A stretch of 64,000 nt of DNA, from NCBI RefSeq assembly GCF_000307775.2, contig NZ_KK020675.1, forward strand, positions 106,531 through 170,530, in the 5' to 3' direction. Shown in pieces: positions 52,947-61,784 of the stretch. This DNA is from Stutzerimonas stutzeri KOS6 (GTDB lineage: Bacteria; Pseudomonadota; Gammaproteobacteria; Pseudomonadales; Pseudomonadaceae). The position numbers were made by a program, and so were the translations under genes. Position 1 is the stretch's first letter. Each line of letters begins with the position of its first letter. Under the pieces are notes generated by a model, which had not been told where the DNA came from, searched no databases, and saw only the letters and a program-made list of their open reading frames with translations.

Positions 52947-54137
52947 GGATGGTCTGAAGTAGTCAGGTATTTCTGGCTGACTCCAGCCCTTGCCGATTTC
53001 AAAACGGTGATTCGGCTAAAAAACGATCAAATCATCCCCTCTTTCCGGATTTATAGCCGGCGCGAGCACCTCGCGCCGGCCATTTCCCGCATTACAGACG
53101 CACCTCTCCTGCATTCGTCAGCAAATGTCGGCGCGCCATCCACAGGTTCGACAGCGCGAACAGTGTCACCAACTGCGCGGTGTTCTTCGCCAGGCCACGG
53201 AAGCGTGTCTTCACGTAGCCGAATTGGCGCTTGATCACCCGGAACGGGTGCTCGACTTTGGCGCGCACCTGGGCCTTGGATTTCTCGATCTTGCGCTTGG
53301 CTTTGTACAGCGCACTGCGCTTACTCAGCTTCTTGTACGTACTGCGGCGGGCCGCAATCTGCCAGATCACCTCCCGGCCTTCATGTTCCGGGCGTTTCTC
53401 TACGCCGGTGTAACCCGCGTCGGCGCCGACCATGTTTTCCTTTCCATGCAGCAGTTTGTCGACCTGGGTAACGTCAGCAACGTTGGCTGCCGTCCCCACC
53501 ACGCTGTGCACCAGGCCAGACTCGGTATCCGCGCCGATGTGGGCCTTCATGCCGAAGTAATACTGATTGCCCTTCTTGGTCTGGTGCATTTCCGGGTCAC
53601 GCTTACCGTCCTTGTTCTTGGTCGAACTCGGCGCATGGATCAGCGTGGCATCGACGATGGTGCCCTGGCGCAGCGACAGGCCCCGATCGCCCAGGTAACC
53701 ATTGATCACCGCCAGAATCCCGGCCGCCAACTCGTGCTTCTCCAGCAGGCGACGGAAATTGAGGATGGTGGTTTCGTCGGGAATACGCTCTAGGTTCAGC
53801 CCGGCAAACTGGCGCAAGATTGTGGTCTCGTACAGCGCCTCCTCCATCGCTGGATCGCTGTAGCCGAACCAGTTCTGCATCAAATGTACGCGCAGCATCG
53901 CCATCAGCTGATACGCCGGACGACCACCTTCACCCTTGGGGTAGTGCGGCTCGATCAGGGCAATCAAACCCTTCCACGGCACCACCTGATCCATCTCGAT
54001 CAGGAACAACTCTTTGCGGGTCTGCTTGCGCTTGCCGGCGTACTCGGCGTCGGCGAAGGTCATTTGCTTCATCGGGAAACTCGGGCAACGGGATCGGCGT
54101 ATTTCACCAGATTCGGGAAGTCTTTTTCAGACCATCC
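52947..54137 (-). mobile_element. IS5-family insertion sequence
   Basis: ggatggtctgaa at 52947-52958 is repeated in inverse at 54126-54137, enclosing one transposase gene, 1191 bp in all. Flanks are ctag on the left and ttag on the right, close to the YTAR target preference of IS5 but not identical, so a later rearrangement or deletion is possible. The right end abuts the broken DUF3987 frame. Confidence 0.82.
53092..54072 (-). CDS. IS5-family transposase
   Basis: A 326-residue DDE transposase of the IS5 group: TFADAEYAGKRKQTRKELFL at the start, IPDETTILNFRRLLEKH, TIVDATLIHAPSSTKNKDGK, ADAGYTGVEKRPEH and the C-terminal VEHPFRVIKRQFGYVKTRF with the catalytic Glu. Full length. Confidence 0.94.
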   Translation of the reverse strand: MKQMTFADAEYAGKRKQTRKELFLIEMDQVVPWKGLIALIEPHYPKGEGGRPAYQLMAMLRVHLMQNWFGYSDPAMEEALYETTILRQFAGLNLERIPDETTILNFRRLLEKHELAAGILAVINGYLGDRGLSLRQGTIVDATLIHAPSSTKNKDGKRDPEMHQTKKGNQYYFGMKAHIGADTESGLVHSVVGTAANVADVTQVDKLLHGKENMVGADAGYTGVEKRPEHEGREVIWQIAARRSTYKKLSKRSALYKAKRKIEKSKAQVRAKVEHPFRVIKRQFGYVKTRFRGLAKNTAQLVTLFALSNLWMARRHLLTNAGEVRL

Positions 54138-55175
54138 TTAGGAGAGCTCGATAAACTCAATACGCTATGGGATGGCAGCAGCGTAATTGTTGACCGCATT
54201 TCTAGAGAAGGCTTCGTACTCCAAAATGCGCGCCTCACCCTATCATTGATGGCACAGCCAAGTGTGATCAGCCGCTTCATGGCCAAACGCGGCGAAGAGG
54301 CACGCGGCACCGGCTTCTTAGCACGCTTCCTGATCGCGAAGCCTCGCTTGATGGCCGGACAACGCACCGATCAACAGCTATCTGAATTGCTCCGCCTAAG
54401 GAGCTTTAATGCCCGCATCCACGAACTGCTGAACTCTCCTTTATTGACCGAGCGACAAGTACTGTCTTTTTCCGAGCAGGCAAAGGATCGTTGGTTCCAG
54501 TACAGCCGTTTTCTCGAATTGCAGATGAAGGAGAACGGGCTGTATTTCTATCTTAAGGATCACGCTTCTAAGCTGCTAGAAAACACCAGCCGCCTAGCTG
54601 CAATAGTGCATACCTTCGAGCGCACCTCGAACAACCAAACCGAGATAGATTGTTCAACACTGGAATTCTGCTGGAAGTTTACTCAGCACTGCTCCAAGCA
54701 TTTTATAGCCCACTTGGCAAACGAACCACAGATCGTCATTGATGCGAATCACTTAGCGCACTACTTACTAAAACTTGCAAGCAAACAAGACCCTTTCGCT
54801 CTTAATAAAGAGGAAAAACACAGCAGAGCCTCTTCCAACGACACACGCGCTGAACTACCTAGGGATCTGATTTCTGGAGCCAGAGCCACTTTCACCATAA
54901 CTCAACTTAAACAATTCGGACCCAGCAGCCTTAGAGGACGCGCCAACACGGCTCGCTTAGAAGGAGCGATTGATCTGTTATGCAAACTTGGCCACATCGC
55001 AAAAGAAGGAAGCCGTTACCGGTTTCAAGAATCGATACTGCTTAGACAGGAACCCGAACTAAAGAATGGCGAGATAGTTGAGGTCAAAGAGCTACCGCTG
55101 TTCAACGAGCAAGAATTCTGGACGCCCCAGCGAGGTTATGGCTATACCGCCGGCTACTATATTAAAGTTCGCTAG
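54138..55175 (+). pseudogene. 5'-truncated DUF3987 (primase/helicase-like) gene
   Basis: The frame entering from the IS5 end reads LGELDKLNTLWDGSSVIVDR, then QPSVISRFMAKRGEEARGTG and so on to the stop at 55175. This is the C-terminal half of DUF3987 proteins, primase- or helicase-like proteins on P4-type islands. The N-terminal part is missing, cut at the IS. Lower GC than the pump genes shows it belongs to the older element. A short truncated product might still be made, but function is unlikely. Confidence 0.82.
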
Positions 55176-55709
55176 CGACTCAGCTTTTTATGTACCTATA
55201 AGGTCGCGACACTATTCAGGCATTATCTCAGCAAGGAAAAAAACTTACCATAAATGATATGTTATAACGTTTATATTGGGAGAAACCAAAGCTACCTTTG
55301 TGGCAGCGTCGCCGTCGGTCGGTCGCGCTCCCCTTTCAGATCGCTGCAGCAGAGTGCTTGCGCCGCCAGGCAGCCTGGATTTAATTTGAACTCCTCTGCG
55401 GCACGAGAGGGAACCAGGAAACTAAAACCGGGTACAGAACCGGGTACAATTATTAATGCAAGTTGGAAAACACCTGTATTTAAAGACCCAGACACCGACA
55501 CTTGCCGTCTAACACTGAACCTGCCTCAGCCCCCCGGTTCCGCCGCGAGTGCGCACTTAGCTGGCCTGTTTTACCGAACGCCAGGACGACCTGTTTGACC
55601 CTGCCGAAGAGACCATCGGCTGCTATTGCGGCGATTGAATGCGGTCAGGCGACAGTACTCATTCCCGATGGTGTGCGAAGCCGCGCGGTGTGAGGCTTGC
55701 CCCATGCTT
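55176..55709. other. Right end of nested element and ICE junction
   Basis: This stretch holds two accgggtac repeats (55427-55447) and AT-rich sequence to about 55500, then ICE-like GC-rich sequence. A possible 3' gene tail reads LACFTERQDDLFDPAEE up to a stop at 55636-55638. No complete gene is supported. Confidence 0.5.
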
Positions 55710-55848
55710 GCTGACGTTGTCAGCGACATGCCAGGCAACCATCGGTCTTCGAGGTTGCGGCGCGGCACCCGCCGCGTGACCGAGCCAGTTCGCAACGCAT
55801 CCCTCCGTGCGAACGACCATCGGCTTGCCGGTGGTGGATGCACCTTCC
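55710..55848 (+). ncRNA. Structured multi-hairpin leader, copy 5 (before DUF3577)
   Basis: Stems: GCTGAC/GTCAGC (55710-55724), GCAACC/GGTTGC (55735-55758), GCGGC/GCCGC, GTTCGC/GCGAAC (55788-55814) and ACCATCGGC/GCCGGTGGT (55816-55835), then gatgc. The second stem has changed on both sides relative to GCAGCC/GGCTGC in the other copies, direct covariation. It lies about 96 bp before the gene at 55945. Confidence 0.6.
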
Positions 55849-55944
55849 TAGTCCATTCGCCTTATCAACCCACCGCGGGGTTACGCACCCCCCCGCGCAG
55901 TCGGGTCCGGTGTGTCTCCGCTTCATTCCCATTGGAGATTCACC

Positions 55945-56859
55945 ATGACCAATACGACTTCCAACGCGAAGAGCTACTTCGATCTTCACACCGAGGGCTA
56001 CGCCCGCTTGCAGCGTGTCCGGGAGGTTCCTGTCCGTGGTGGCCGCCGTGCGCAGCCGTTCCTGGCTTGCACTGTCGCCGCACTCGTCGGGTCCGCCAAA
56101 GACCCCGTCACCCGCTACTTCGACGTCAAAGTCTCCGGTGCCGACGCCAAGAAATTGGTCGAGGGTTACATCGGCGTCGATGACCCGAGGCAGCGTCCGC
56201 TGGTCAAGTTCCGGCTCGGCGATCTCTGGGCCGATGCCTTCATTCGTACCAGTGGTGACCGCAAGGGCGATCCGGCAGCCAGTCTCAAGGGCCGACTGTT
56301 GAAAGCCGAACTGATCGATCGTGCCGAACTGGCGCAGATCGAGCAGTACGAGCTGATCACCCGGGGTATCGGTTATCTCAACCGTCCGCGCGAGGTTACG
56401 CCGAAGGATGGCGATCCGTTCCTGTCGTGCTCCATCGGGGCGCTGGCCGGCCCGGTCGATGAGCCGGATTACCGGTACATCAACACCATCGTCGCCACTG
56501 CGGACGCCCAGCATCTGGTGCGCCGCTGCGTACAGGCCATCGAGGCCGAGCGCAAGGTGCTGATCGCCTTCCGTCTCAACGACATGAAGGCCGATGCGTA
56601 CCTCCGCACCAAGGGCGAGCGTGCCGGCGAACCGGCGGCGAGCCTGGAATCCAAGCTGATCCACATCGGCCTGATCAAGATCGATGGCCAGCAGGTCTTT
56701 CCGGCCGCCGCACCGGCGCCCGTTTCCGAGGGCGCTGCGGCGACCGAGGATGCGGATACCGCCGATGGCACCGTCGAGGCGCCGACCGCCGAGTCCGTTC
56801 AGGACGAACCCGTGCCGGCACCCGAGGCCGAGGAACCCGCACTCGCGGCTTCCTTCTGA
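55945..56859 (+). CDS. STY4534-family (DUF3577) ICE protein, two domain copies
   Basis: A 304-residue protein with two similar halves. The first (about 30-125) has FLACTVAALVG and GDPAASLKGRLLKAELI; the second (about 145-245) has FLSCSIGALAGPVDEPDYRY and GEPAASLESKLIHIGLI. This is the DUF3577/STY4534 ICE family, linked by synteny to replication. An acidic Ala/Glu-rich tail follows. GGAGA precedes the ATG. Confidence 0.82.
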   Translation: MTNTTSNAKSYFDLHTEGYARLQRVREVPVRGGRRAQPFLACTVAALVGSAKDPVTRYFDVKVSGADAKKLVEGYIGVDDPRQRPLVKFRLGDLWADAFIRTSGDRKGDPAASLKGRLLKAELIDRAELAQIEQYELITRGIGYLNRPREVTPKDGDPFLSCSIGALAGPVDEPDYRYINTIVATADAQHLVRRCVQAIEAERKVLIAFRLNDMKADAYLRTKGERAGEPAASLESKLIHIGLIKIDGQQVFPAAAPAPVSEGAAATEDADTADGTVEAPTAESVQDEPVPAPEAEEPALAASF

Positions 56860-57012
56860 TCCACCCCCGCAAGGCCCCATTCCGGGGTCTTGCTTCTTAT
56901 CCCCAACCTGCCTGCAGGCCACTGACGTGGCGCGTGGGCGTTCGTCTTTTCATCCCCGCAGTCCGTTCCGCACCGTGCGGATTCGGCTGCATAACAATCC
57001 CAGGAGAATGCC

Positions 57013-57840
57013 ATGTCTCTCGCATCCCGTTTCGCACCGCGCTCACCGGTACTGCGCTCGGACCGTCCTCTGTTGGACGACCAGATTCGCGCCGTGGTGC
57101 CGTCGATCTTTGCGGAAACACCACACGAAAGCCGTTCCCAGCGGTACAGCTACATCCCGACGGCCACCGTGCTGTCGGAACTTCGTCAGGAGGGGTTCCT
57201 GCCCTTCATGGTGTGCCAGACACGTGTCCGCAACGAGGACCGCCGCGAGTACACCAAACACCTGATCCGCCTTCGCCACGCCAGCCAGATCAATGGCGAC
57301 GAAGCCAACGAGATCATCTTGTTGAACTCGCACGATGGCACCAGCAGCTATCAGATGCTGGCAGGTCAGTTTCGATTCGTCTGCCAGAACGGGCTGGTCT
57401 GCGGCGACACGTTCGCGGACATCCGAGTGCCTCACAAGGGCGATGTCGCGGGCCAGGTCATCGAAGGTGCCTACGAAGTCCTGAAAGGCTTCGAGCGGGT
57501 GCAGGAAGCGCGCGAGAGCATGCGCGCGATCACGCTGGAGGCCGGGGAGGACGACGTTTTCGCCCGTTCGGCCCTGGCGCTCAAGTACGACGATCCGGAC
57601 AAGCCCGCGCCTGTCACGGAGAGTCAGTTGTTGGTCCCCAGACGCTGGGACGATCGCAAGAGCGACCTCTGGTCGATCTTCAACCGCGTCCAGGAAAACC
57701 TCGTCAAGGGAGGGCTGACCGGACGCACTGCGAACGGCCGCCGCCAGCGTACCCGCCCTGTACAGGGTATCGATCAGAACCTGCGCCTGAACCGCGCCCT
57801 CTGGATGCTCGCCGAAGGCATGCGCCAGTTGAAGTCCTGA
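57013..57840 (+). CDS. DUF932 domain protein
   Basis: A 275-residue DUF932 protein: SRSQRYSYIPTATVLSELRQ, EGFLPF, YTKHLIRLRH, EIILLNSHDGTSSYQMLAGQ, FRFVCQNGLVCGD, ALWMLAEGM. The family is widespread on ICEs, plasmids and phages; its role is unknown. CAGGAG lies upstream of the ATG. It is flanked by DUF3577 and DUF3275 as in related ICEs. Confidence 0.88.
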   Translation: MSLASRFAPRSPVLRSDRPLLDDQIRAVVPSIFAETPHESRSQRYSYIPTATVLSELRQEGFLPFMVCQTRVRNEDRREYTKHLIRLRHASQINGDEANEIILLNSHDGTSSYQMLAGQFRFVCQNGLVCGDTFADIRVPHKGDVAGQVIEGAYEVLKGFERVQEARESMRAITLEAGEDDVFARSALALKYDDPDKPAPVTESQLLVPRRWDDRKSDLWSIFNRVQENLVKGGLTGRTANGRRQRTRPVQGIDQNLRLNRALWMLAEGMRQLKS

Positions 57841-57938
57841 GCCACTACTCGGACCTCGCCCGTCAGGGCGGGTCCATTTTCTTCCTGACCCGTTGCGCGC
57901 CGCGCAAGACGGTTCCATTCATCACAAGGAGATACGCC

Positions 57939-58631
57939 ATGGCTACAGCAGCCGTTCAATCCGATCCGCCCCTCATCGTCCGCGGCCAACTCGCCATCCG
58001 CACCATCCCGGGCCGCAACGGACGGTTCACGGTCGGTCGCCTCACGACCCGCCTTGGACTGTTCCATGTGAAAGACCCGGAACTGGAGCAGTACCCCGAA
58101 GGGAAGTACGAGGGTGAGTTCGTCATCCGCTACATCTATCCGAAGGCCTATCCGGTTGGCGATGGCATGCGCTTTGAAATCCGCGCCAACCTGGACGGCA
58201 TGACCCTGTCGGGCATCGACAAGCTGAGCAAGGCCGAGGCTCGCGCCTTCGCCGCACAGGACGTCGATCCGCTCGATGAAGAGCTGGGCACGCCACCGGC
58301 GACAACGCCGGCAGCAGCCGAGAAATCCAAGTCCCGGTCCAAGCCGGAGCCCGCGCCCGTGCAGGCATCGAAAGACCCGCTGGTCGATACCACGCCATTC
58401 GGCGTCGATACGCCGTCCGCCACCGTGGCCGCTTCGGGTGGTCCCGAGAGCGACGACGCGGCGCTGTTCGGCATTCTCTGGCCGTTGGAAGAGTCGGTGA
58501 AACTCGACTCGACCATCGATCGCCGCACCCTGCGTCTGCAGATCGCGCGGCTCAACCAGTTGGGCTATGCCTTCGACGCCACGGCCCAGCAATGGAACCT
58601 GCAACTCGCACCCGAACCGCAGGCTGCCTGA
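57939..58631 (+). CDS. DUF3275 family ICE protein
   Basis: A 230-residue protein with an N-terminal OB-like domain (PPLIVRGQLAIRTIPGRNGR, FTVGRL, YEGEFVIRYIYPKAYPVG), a Pro/Ala/Ser-rich linker at about 115-170 and a C-terminal helical domain (LFGILWPLEESVKLDSTIDR). This is the DUF3275 ICE family. Function is unknown. AAGGAG precedes the ATG. Confidence 0.82.
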   Translation: MATAAVQSDPPLIVRGQLAIRTIPGRNGRFTVGRLTTRLGLFHVKDPELEQYPEGKYEGEFVIRYIYPKAYPVGDGMRFEIRANLDGMTLSGIDKLSKAEARAFAAQDVDPLDEELGTPPATTPAAAEKSKSRSKPEPAPVQASKDPLVDTTPFGVDTPSATVAASGGPESDDAALFGILWPLEESVKLDSTIDRRTLRLQIARLNQLGYAFDATAQQWNLQLAPEPQAA

Positions 58632-58720
58632 TCGTCCTGCCGCATCCGCGGCATTTCATCCACCCGCCGGGGCGACCCCGATGGGGAGGTTCCCGGCTAT
58701 TTCAATCGAGGAGCTTCACC

Positions 58721-59062
58721 ATGAGTCGGCACTACTTCGACACATTCCACAAAGGATTTCCCGTCACCGTACTACTCGGCTGGGATCGGCCGATGAACTA
58801 CTTCTTCTTAGTCATCGAGAAGCCAACCGAGTTGATCGACGACACCATGAAGGTCGAGAGCGACGACTTCTTGTACAGCAATCTGCACGAGAGCGATCCG
58901 TTCAACCATGACCTGGACTACTACCGTGAGGTCTTACGTCATTTTCAGATCCTTGTGCCGGAAAGCCTGTTCATCGAGGTCCAGCACGACGCTGAGAGAA
59001 ATGTCGGCAACCGCGTAGTCAAGCATCAGGCCGACGGTTCGTTCACCGAACGTGAACTCTGA
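58721..59062 (+). CDS. ICE protein of unknown function (113 aa)
   Basis: A 113-residue protein (MSRHYFDTFHKGFPVTVLLG, WDRPMNYFFLVIEK) with GAGGAG before the ATG. It is found in ICEs near DUF3275, but I know no function. A single compact domain is likely. Confidence 0.65.
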   Translation: MSRHYFDTFHKGFPVTVLLGWDRPMNYFFLVIEKPTELIDDTMKVESDDFLYSNLHESDPFNHDLDYYREVLRHFQILVPESLFIEVQHDAERNVGNRVVKHQADGSFTEREL

Positions 59063-59145
59063 GTAGTCCGCGTTCTTTCATCCCTAACGGGGCATTCACT
59101 GCCCCTGCGGGTGGTGGTGCCCCTGACTTCATTGAGGACTCCACC

Positions 59146-59802
59146 ATGTCTGCACCTTCATCCCCACAGTTGCTGTACCGCATCGACGAATGCGGCGACG
59201 TGATGGCCGATGCTTGCGTCTGCGGCGAAGACGGCGATCTGGTCTTTCTATCGGTCTGGGCGCGGGACACCGCGATCCAGCAGTTTCTCGCCCGGCTCAC
59301 CTTGGGCCGCGACGAGGATGGACTGGACCAGTTCCATCTCGTCACCGACCAGGGCGGCTCCGTGCCCGTGTTCGTTCCCTCGGTCGAGCGTCTGGAAAAG
59401 CGCTTGACCCGCAGCTATCGCCGCACCCTGTTCGGGTCGCTCGTCAATCTCTGGCTGTTCGATCGGCGCTGCATCCGGCCGGACAAGGCCACCACCAGCG
59501 CGCTCGCACTGTTGCCGCGCGCGGCGGCCGATCCTACGTCGCGCCTCTGGCTGCTCGTCAAGGAGACGTGCCCGCTGCCCTTGCTGGATCACTGGCAAGG
59601 GACGGTGCTGGCACTGCTGCGAGACCGCGACATGCTCCGCGACCTGCCGACGGCCCTCGGGCCGCTGCGTGGATTTCGTCTGGGGCTGGATGTGCCAGCG
59701 CTCACCGAAGCACTGAGCAGCCTGATCCGCCAGGGCGTACTGACCGCCCATCCGCTCCCGCAGCCGGCGACCACCCAAGGGTCGCTGGAAGCGGTGGCCT
59801 GA
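59146..59802 (+). CDS. ICE protein of unknown function (218 aa)
   Basis: A 218-residue protein. A short Cys pair VCGEDGD follows MADAC; the middle is helical and Leu-rich (LPRAAADPTSRLWLLVKETC). No family recognised. The leader has a ggggca/tgcccc hairpin and GAGGAC before the ATG. It precedes the methyltransferase by 66 bp. Confidence 0.62.
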   Translation: MSAPSSPQLLYRIDECGDVMADACVCGEDGDLVFLSVWARDTAIQQFLARLTLGRDEDGLDQFHLVTDQGGSVPVFVPSVERLEKRLTRSYRRTLFGSLVNLWLFDRRCIRPDKATTSALALLPRAAADPTSRLWLLVKETCPLPLLDHWQGTVLALLRDRDMLRDLPTALGPLRGFRLGLDVPALTEALSSLIRQGVLTAHPLPQPATTQGSLEAVA

Positions 59803-59868
59803 CCCACGGCAGGTGCGTGCGACCGGCGCGCACCCGCTTTCCTTCATCCCCGCTACAGGAGATTTCTT

Positions 59869-60978
59869 ATGGCACTCATGTTCCCGCGGCTCGCCCGCAA
59901 TTTCGTCAAGGCCGGCTACTTTCCGACCGACGAACCCACGCTCGAAAGAGCGCTCAGCGCACTGGCGTCCGGCGACGGGCCGATGTGCATCCTCGATCCT
60001 TGTGCAGGCGAAGGCGTCGCCATCGCGGAGGCTGCGCATGCCCTCGGGCGTGACCAGGTCACCGCCTATGCGGTGGAGTTCGACCCGGAGCGCGCCAACC
60101 ATGCGCGTCTGCTCGTCGATCACTGCATCCAGGGCGACCTCATGGACACCCTGATCGCACGCCAGAGCTTCGGTTTGCTGTGGCTCAACCCGCCATACGG
60201 GGATCTGTCCAAGGATGCGAACGGCAACATCGGCTACGACGGCAAGGGCCGCGCACGGCTGGAAAAGCTGTTCTACCAGCGCACGCTGCAACTGCTGCAG
60301 TACGACGGCATCCTGGTTTTCATCGTCCCGCACTATGTGCTCGATCAGGAACTGGTCGGCTGGCTGACGCGGCACTTTGCCGATCTGCGCATCTACCGAG
60401 CGGTGGATACGCAGTTCAAGCAGGTGGTCGTGTTCGGTCGCCGGGTCCGCCAGCGCGAGCTGGTGGGCGATGAGGTCAAGAACGTCCGTGCTCGCCTGTT
60501 GCAGATCGGGCAAGGCGACCTGGAAGCGGAGGAACTGCCACCCGCGTGGCCATCGCTTCCGTATGCCGTCCCTGTCGCCCAGCACGAGCCGGAGCATTTC
60601 TACCGTCTGAGCATGGAGCCGGCGCAGTTCGCCGACGAAGTGCAGCGCCTGCATGGCCTGTGGCCGTCGTTCGAGACCCATCTGGGCGCCGCCCAGCAGT
60701 CCTTGCGCCGCCCGGCGCGCGCATTGTCCCAGTGGCACCTGGCACTGGCCCTCGCGGCCGGCGCGATCTCCGGTGTCGTGCAGTCGAAGAACGGCCGCAC
60801 CCTGGCCGTGAAAGGCGACACCTACAAGCAGAAGGCGACGACCACCGAATATCGCGAGCGCGATGACGGTTCAATCGCAGAGACACGCATCCTCACCGAC
60901 AAGTTTGTCCCCGTGATTCGTGCCTGGGACTTGTCCCCGGACTCGGCCACCCTCGGCCGGATTCTCACCATCCACTGA
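59869..60978 (+). CDS. DUF6094-type SAM-dependent methyltransferase
   Basis: A 369-residue class I methyltransferase. Motif I is DPCAGEGVAIAEA (about residue 41), an acidic VEFDPERA comes next, and motif IV is LNPPYGD (about residue 107), the catalytic box of N6-adenine or other amino methyltransferases acting on nucleic acid. The C-terminus is special to ICE and plasmid DUF6094 proteins. AGGAG precedes the ATG. It could modify ICE DNA against host restriction; the substrate is not shown. Confidence 0.8.
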   Translation: MALMFPRLARNFVKAGYFPTDEPTLERALSALASGDGPMCILDPCAGEGVAIAEAAHALGRDQVTAYAVEFDPERANHARLLVDHCIQGDLMDTLIARQSFGLLWLNPPYGDLSKDANGNIGYDGKGRARLEKLFYQRTLQLLQYDGILVFIVPHYVLDQELVGWLTRHFADLRIYRAVDTQFKQVVVFGRRVRQRELVGDEVKNVRARLLQIGQGDLEAEELPPAWPSLPYAVPVAQHEPEHFYRLSMEPAQFADEVQRLHGLWPSFETHLGAAQQSLRRPARALSQWHLALALAAGAISGVVQSKNGRTLAVKGDTYKQKATTTEYRERDDGSIAETRILTDKFVPVIRAWDLSPDSATLGRILTIH

Positions 60979-61033
60979 TCGCATCGGGCGGCTCGCCGCC
61001 TTGCTTCATTCATCCACCAGAAGGAGAACTCCC

Positions 61034-61354
61034 ATGCTTTCGCGTTTGTTCGCGCGGCGCGAGCCGCAAGCCCGTCCGTTGTTCGCCCTCGGTTCGCTGA
61101 GGCTGAGCGAGAAGGTGCACTGGTTGGCCAGCAAAGGCCTCATCGATCCCTTGCCTTATGTGCAGCGCCATGTGCGCGGCGATTGGGGCGATGTCGACGA
61201 GACCACCCGCCAGGTCAATGATGTGGCACTCGACCAGGACAATCCCATGATCTCTCGCTACAGGATCACGCCGCAGCTGCTGCTGATCGTGATGACCAGC
61301 GAGGATCGCCGCACCACCGTGGTCCAACTGCCCGAAGAGCAGTCCTCGATCTAG
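61034..61354 (+). CDS. Small ICE protein, GDWGD family, copy 1
   Basis: A 106-residue protein with PYVQRHVRGDWGDVDETTRQ and a final beta segment (RTTVVQLPEE). It is similar over its whole length to the next gene, so the two are tandem paralogues. Proteins with this HxxGDWGD pattern are common on plasmids and ICEs; role unknown. AAGGAG precedes the ATG. Confidence 0.7.
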   Translation: MLSRLFARREPQARPLFALGSLRLSEKVHWLASKGLIDPLPYVQRHVRGDWGDVDETTRQVNDVALDQDNPMISRYRITPQLLLIVMTSEDRRTTVVQLPEEQSSI

Positions 61355-61440
61355 CACCAGCCCATTTCATCCACCCACCGGGGTCATGTCGCCCCGATGG
61401 GGACGCCATGGCCCTTTCTTTCATCGAAGGAGCTATCACC

Positions 61441-61749
61441 ATGGCAACTGTAATGTCCATCAGCACGGCCCCCAATCTGCGCTTCTCGCCGGGCGCGACG
61501 GTCATGACCGTCGGCGTGGCCAATCTGGTCGAACAGGGACGGCTCAACCCGAGCCCGTACCTTCGCCGCCACCTCAGCGGCGACTGGGGCGACCTCGACG
61601 AGGACGATCGGCGATCGAACGATGCCGCGCTGGCATCGGGCGAGGCCCGGTTGCTCTCTTCGTACCAGGTCGATCCCGATCTGAAACTCTGGATCATCAC
61701 TGAGTGGGACCGCAGCGTCACGACGCTGTTGTTACCCAGCGAGTATTGA
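61441..61749 (+). CDS. Small ICE protein, GDWGD family, copy 2
   Basis: A 102-residue paralogue of the preceding gene: PYLRRHLSGDWGDLDEDDRR, then SNDAAL, and RSVTTLLLPSEY at the end. AAGGAG lies upstream of the ATG at 61441 (MATVMSIS). Function unknown. Confidence 0.7.
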   Translation: MATVMSISTAPNLRFSPGATVMTVGVANLVEQGRLNPSPYLRRHLSGDWGDLDEDDRRSNDAALASGEARLLSSYQVDPDLKLWIITEWDRSVTTLLLPSEY

Positions 61750-61784
61750 TTTCCGGGCGGCTGCGCGCCGTCCACTCACCTTCA

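Larger units (their letters stand above)
41290..55560. mobile_element. Nested 14-kb integrative element with solvent-efflux cargo
   Basis: ICE-type genes stop at 41114 and resume at 55945. Between them lie a P4-type integrase, two insertion sequences, an efflux locus and a truncated DUF3987 gene, the last being a common partner of P4-type integrases. The motif accgggtac occurs three times just before the integrase and twice near the other end. Ends are approximate; only a 6-bp acttag match was found at both, so the core site is not fixed. Confidence 0.7.

Noticed and set aside
42781-54137. Composite transposon carrying the pump between two insertion sequences
   Set aside because: The flanking elements belong to different families (IS1182 and IS5) with different ends, so they cannot mobilise the segment together in the classic way.
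41289-55560. acttag as the defined core site of the nested element
   Set aside because: A 6-bp match is expected by chance, and joining the flanks at it gives only a 24-codon frame, so the exact core remains open.
59248-60738. 496-codon minus-strand frame
   Set aside because: Antisense to the 218-residue gene and the methyltransferase; no recognisable motif.
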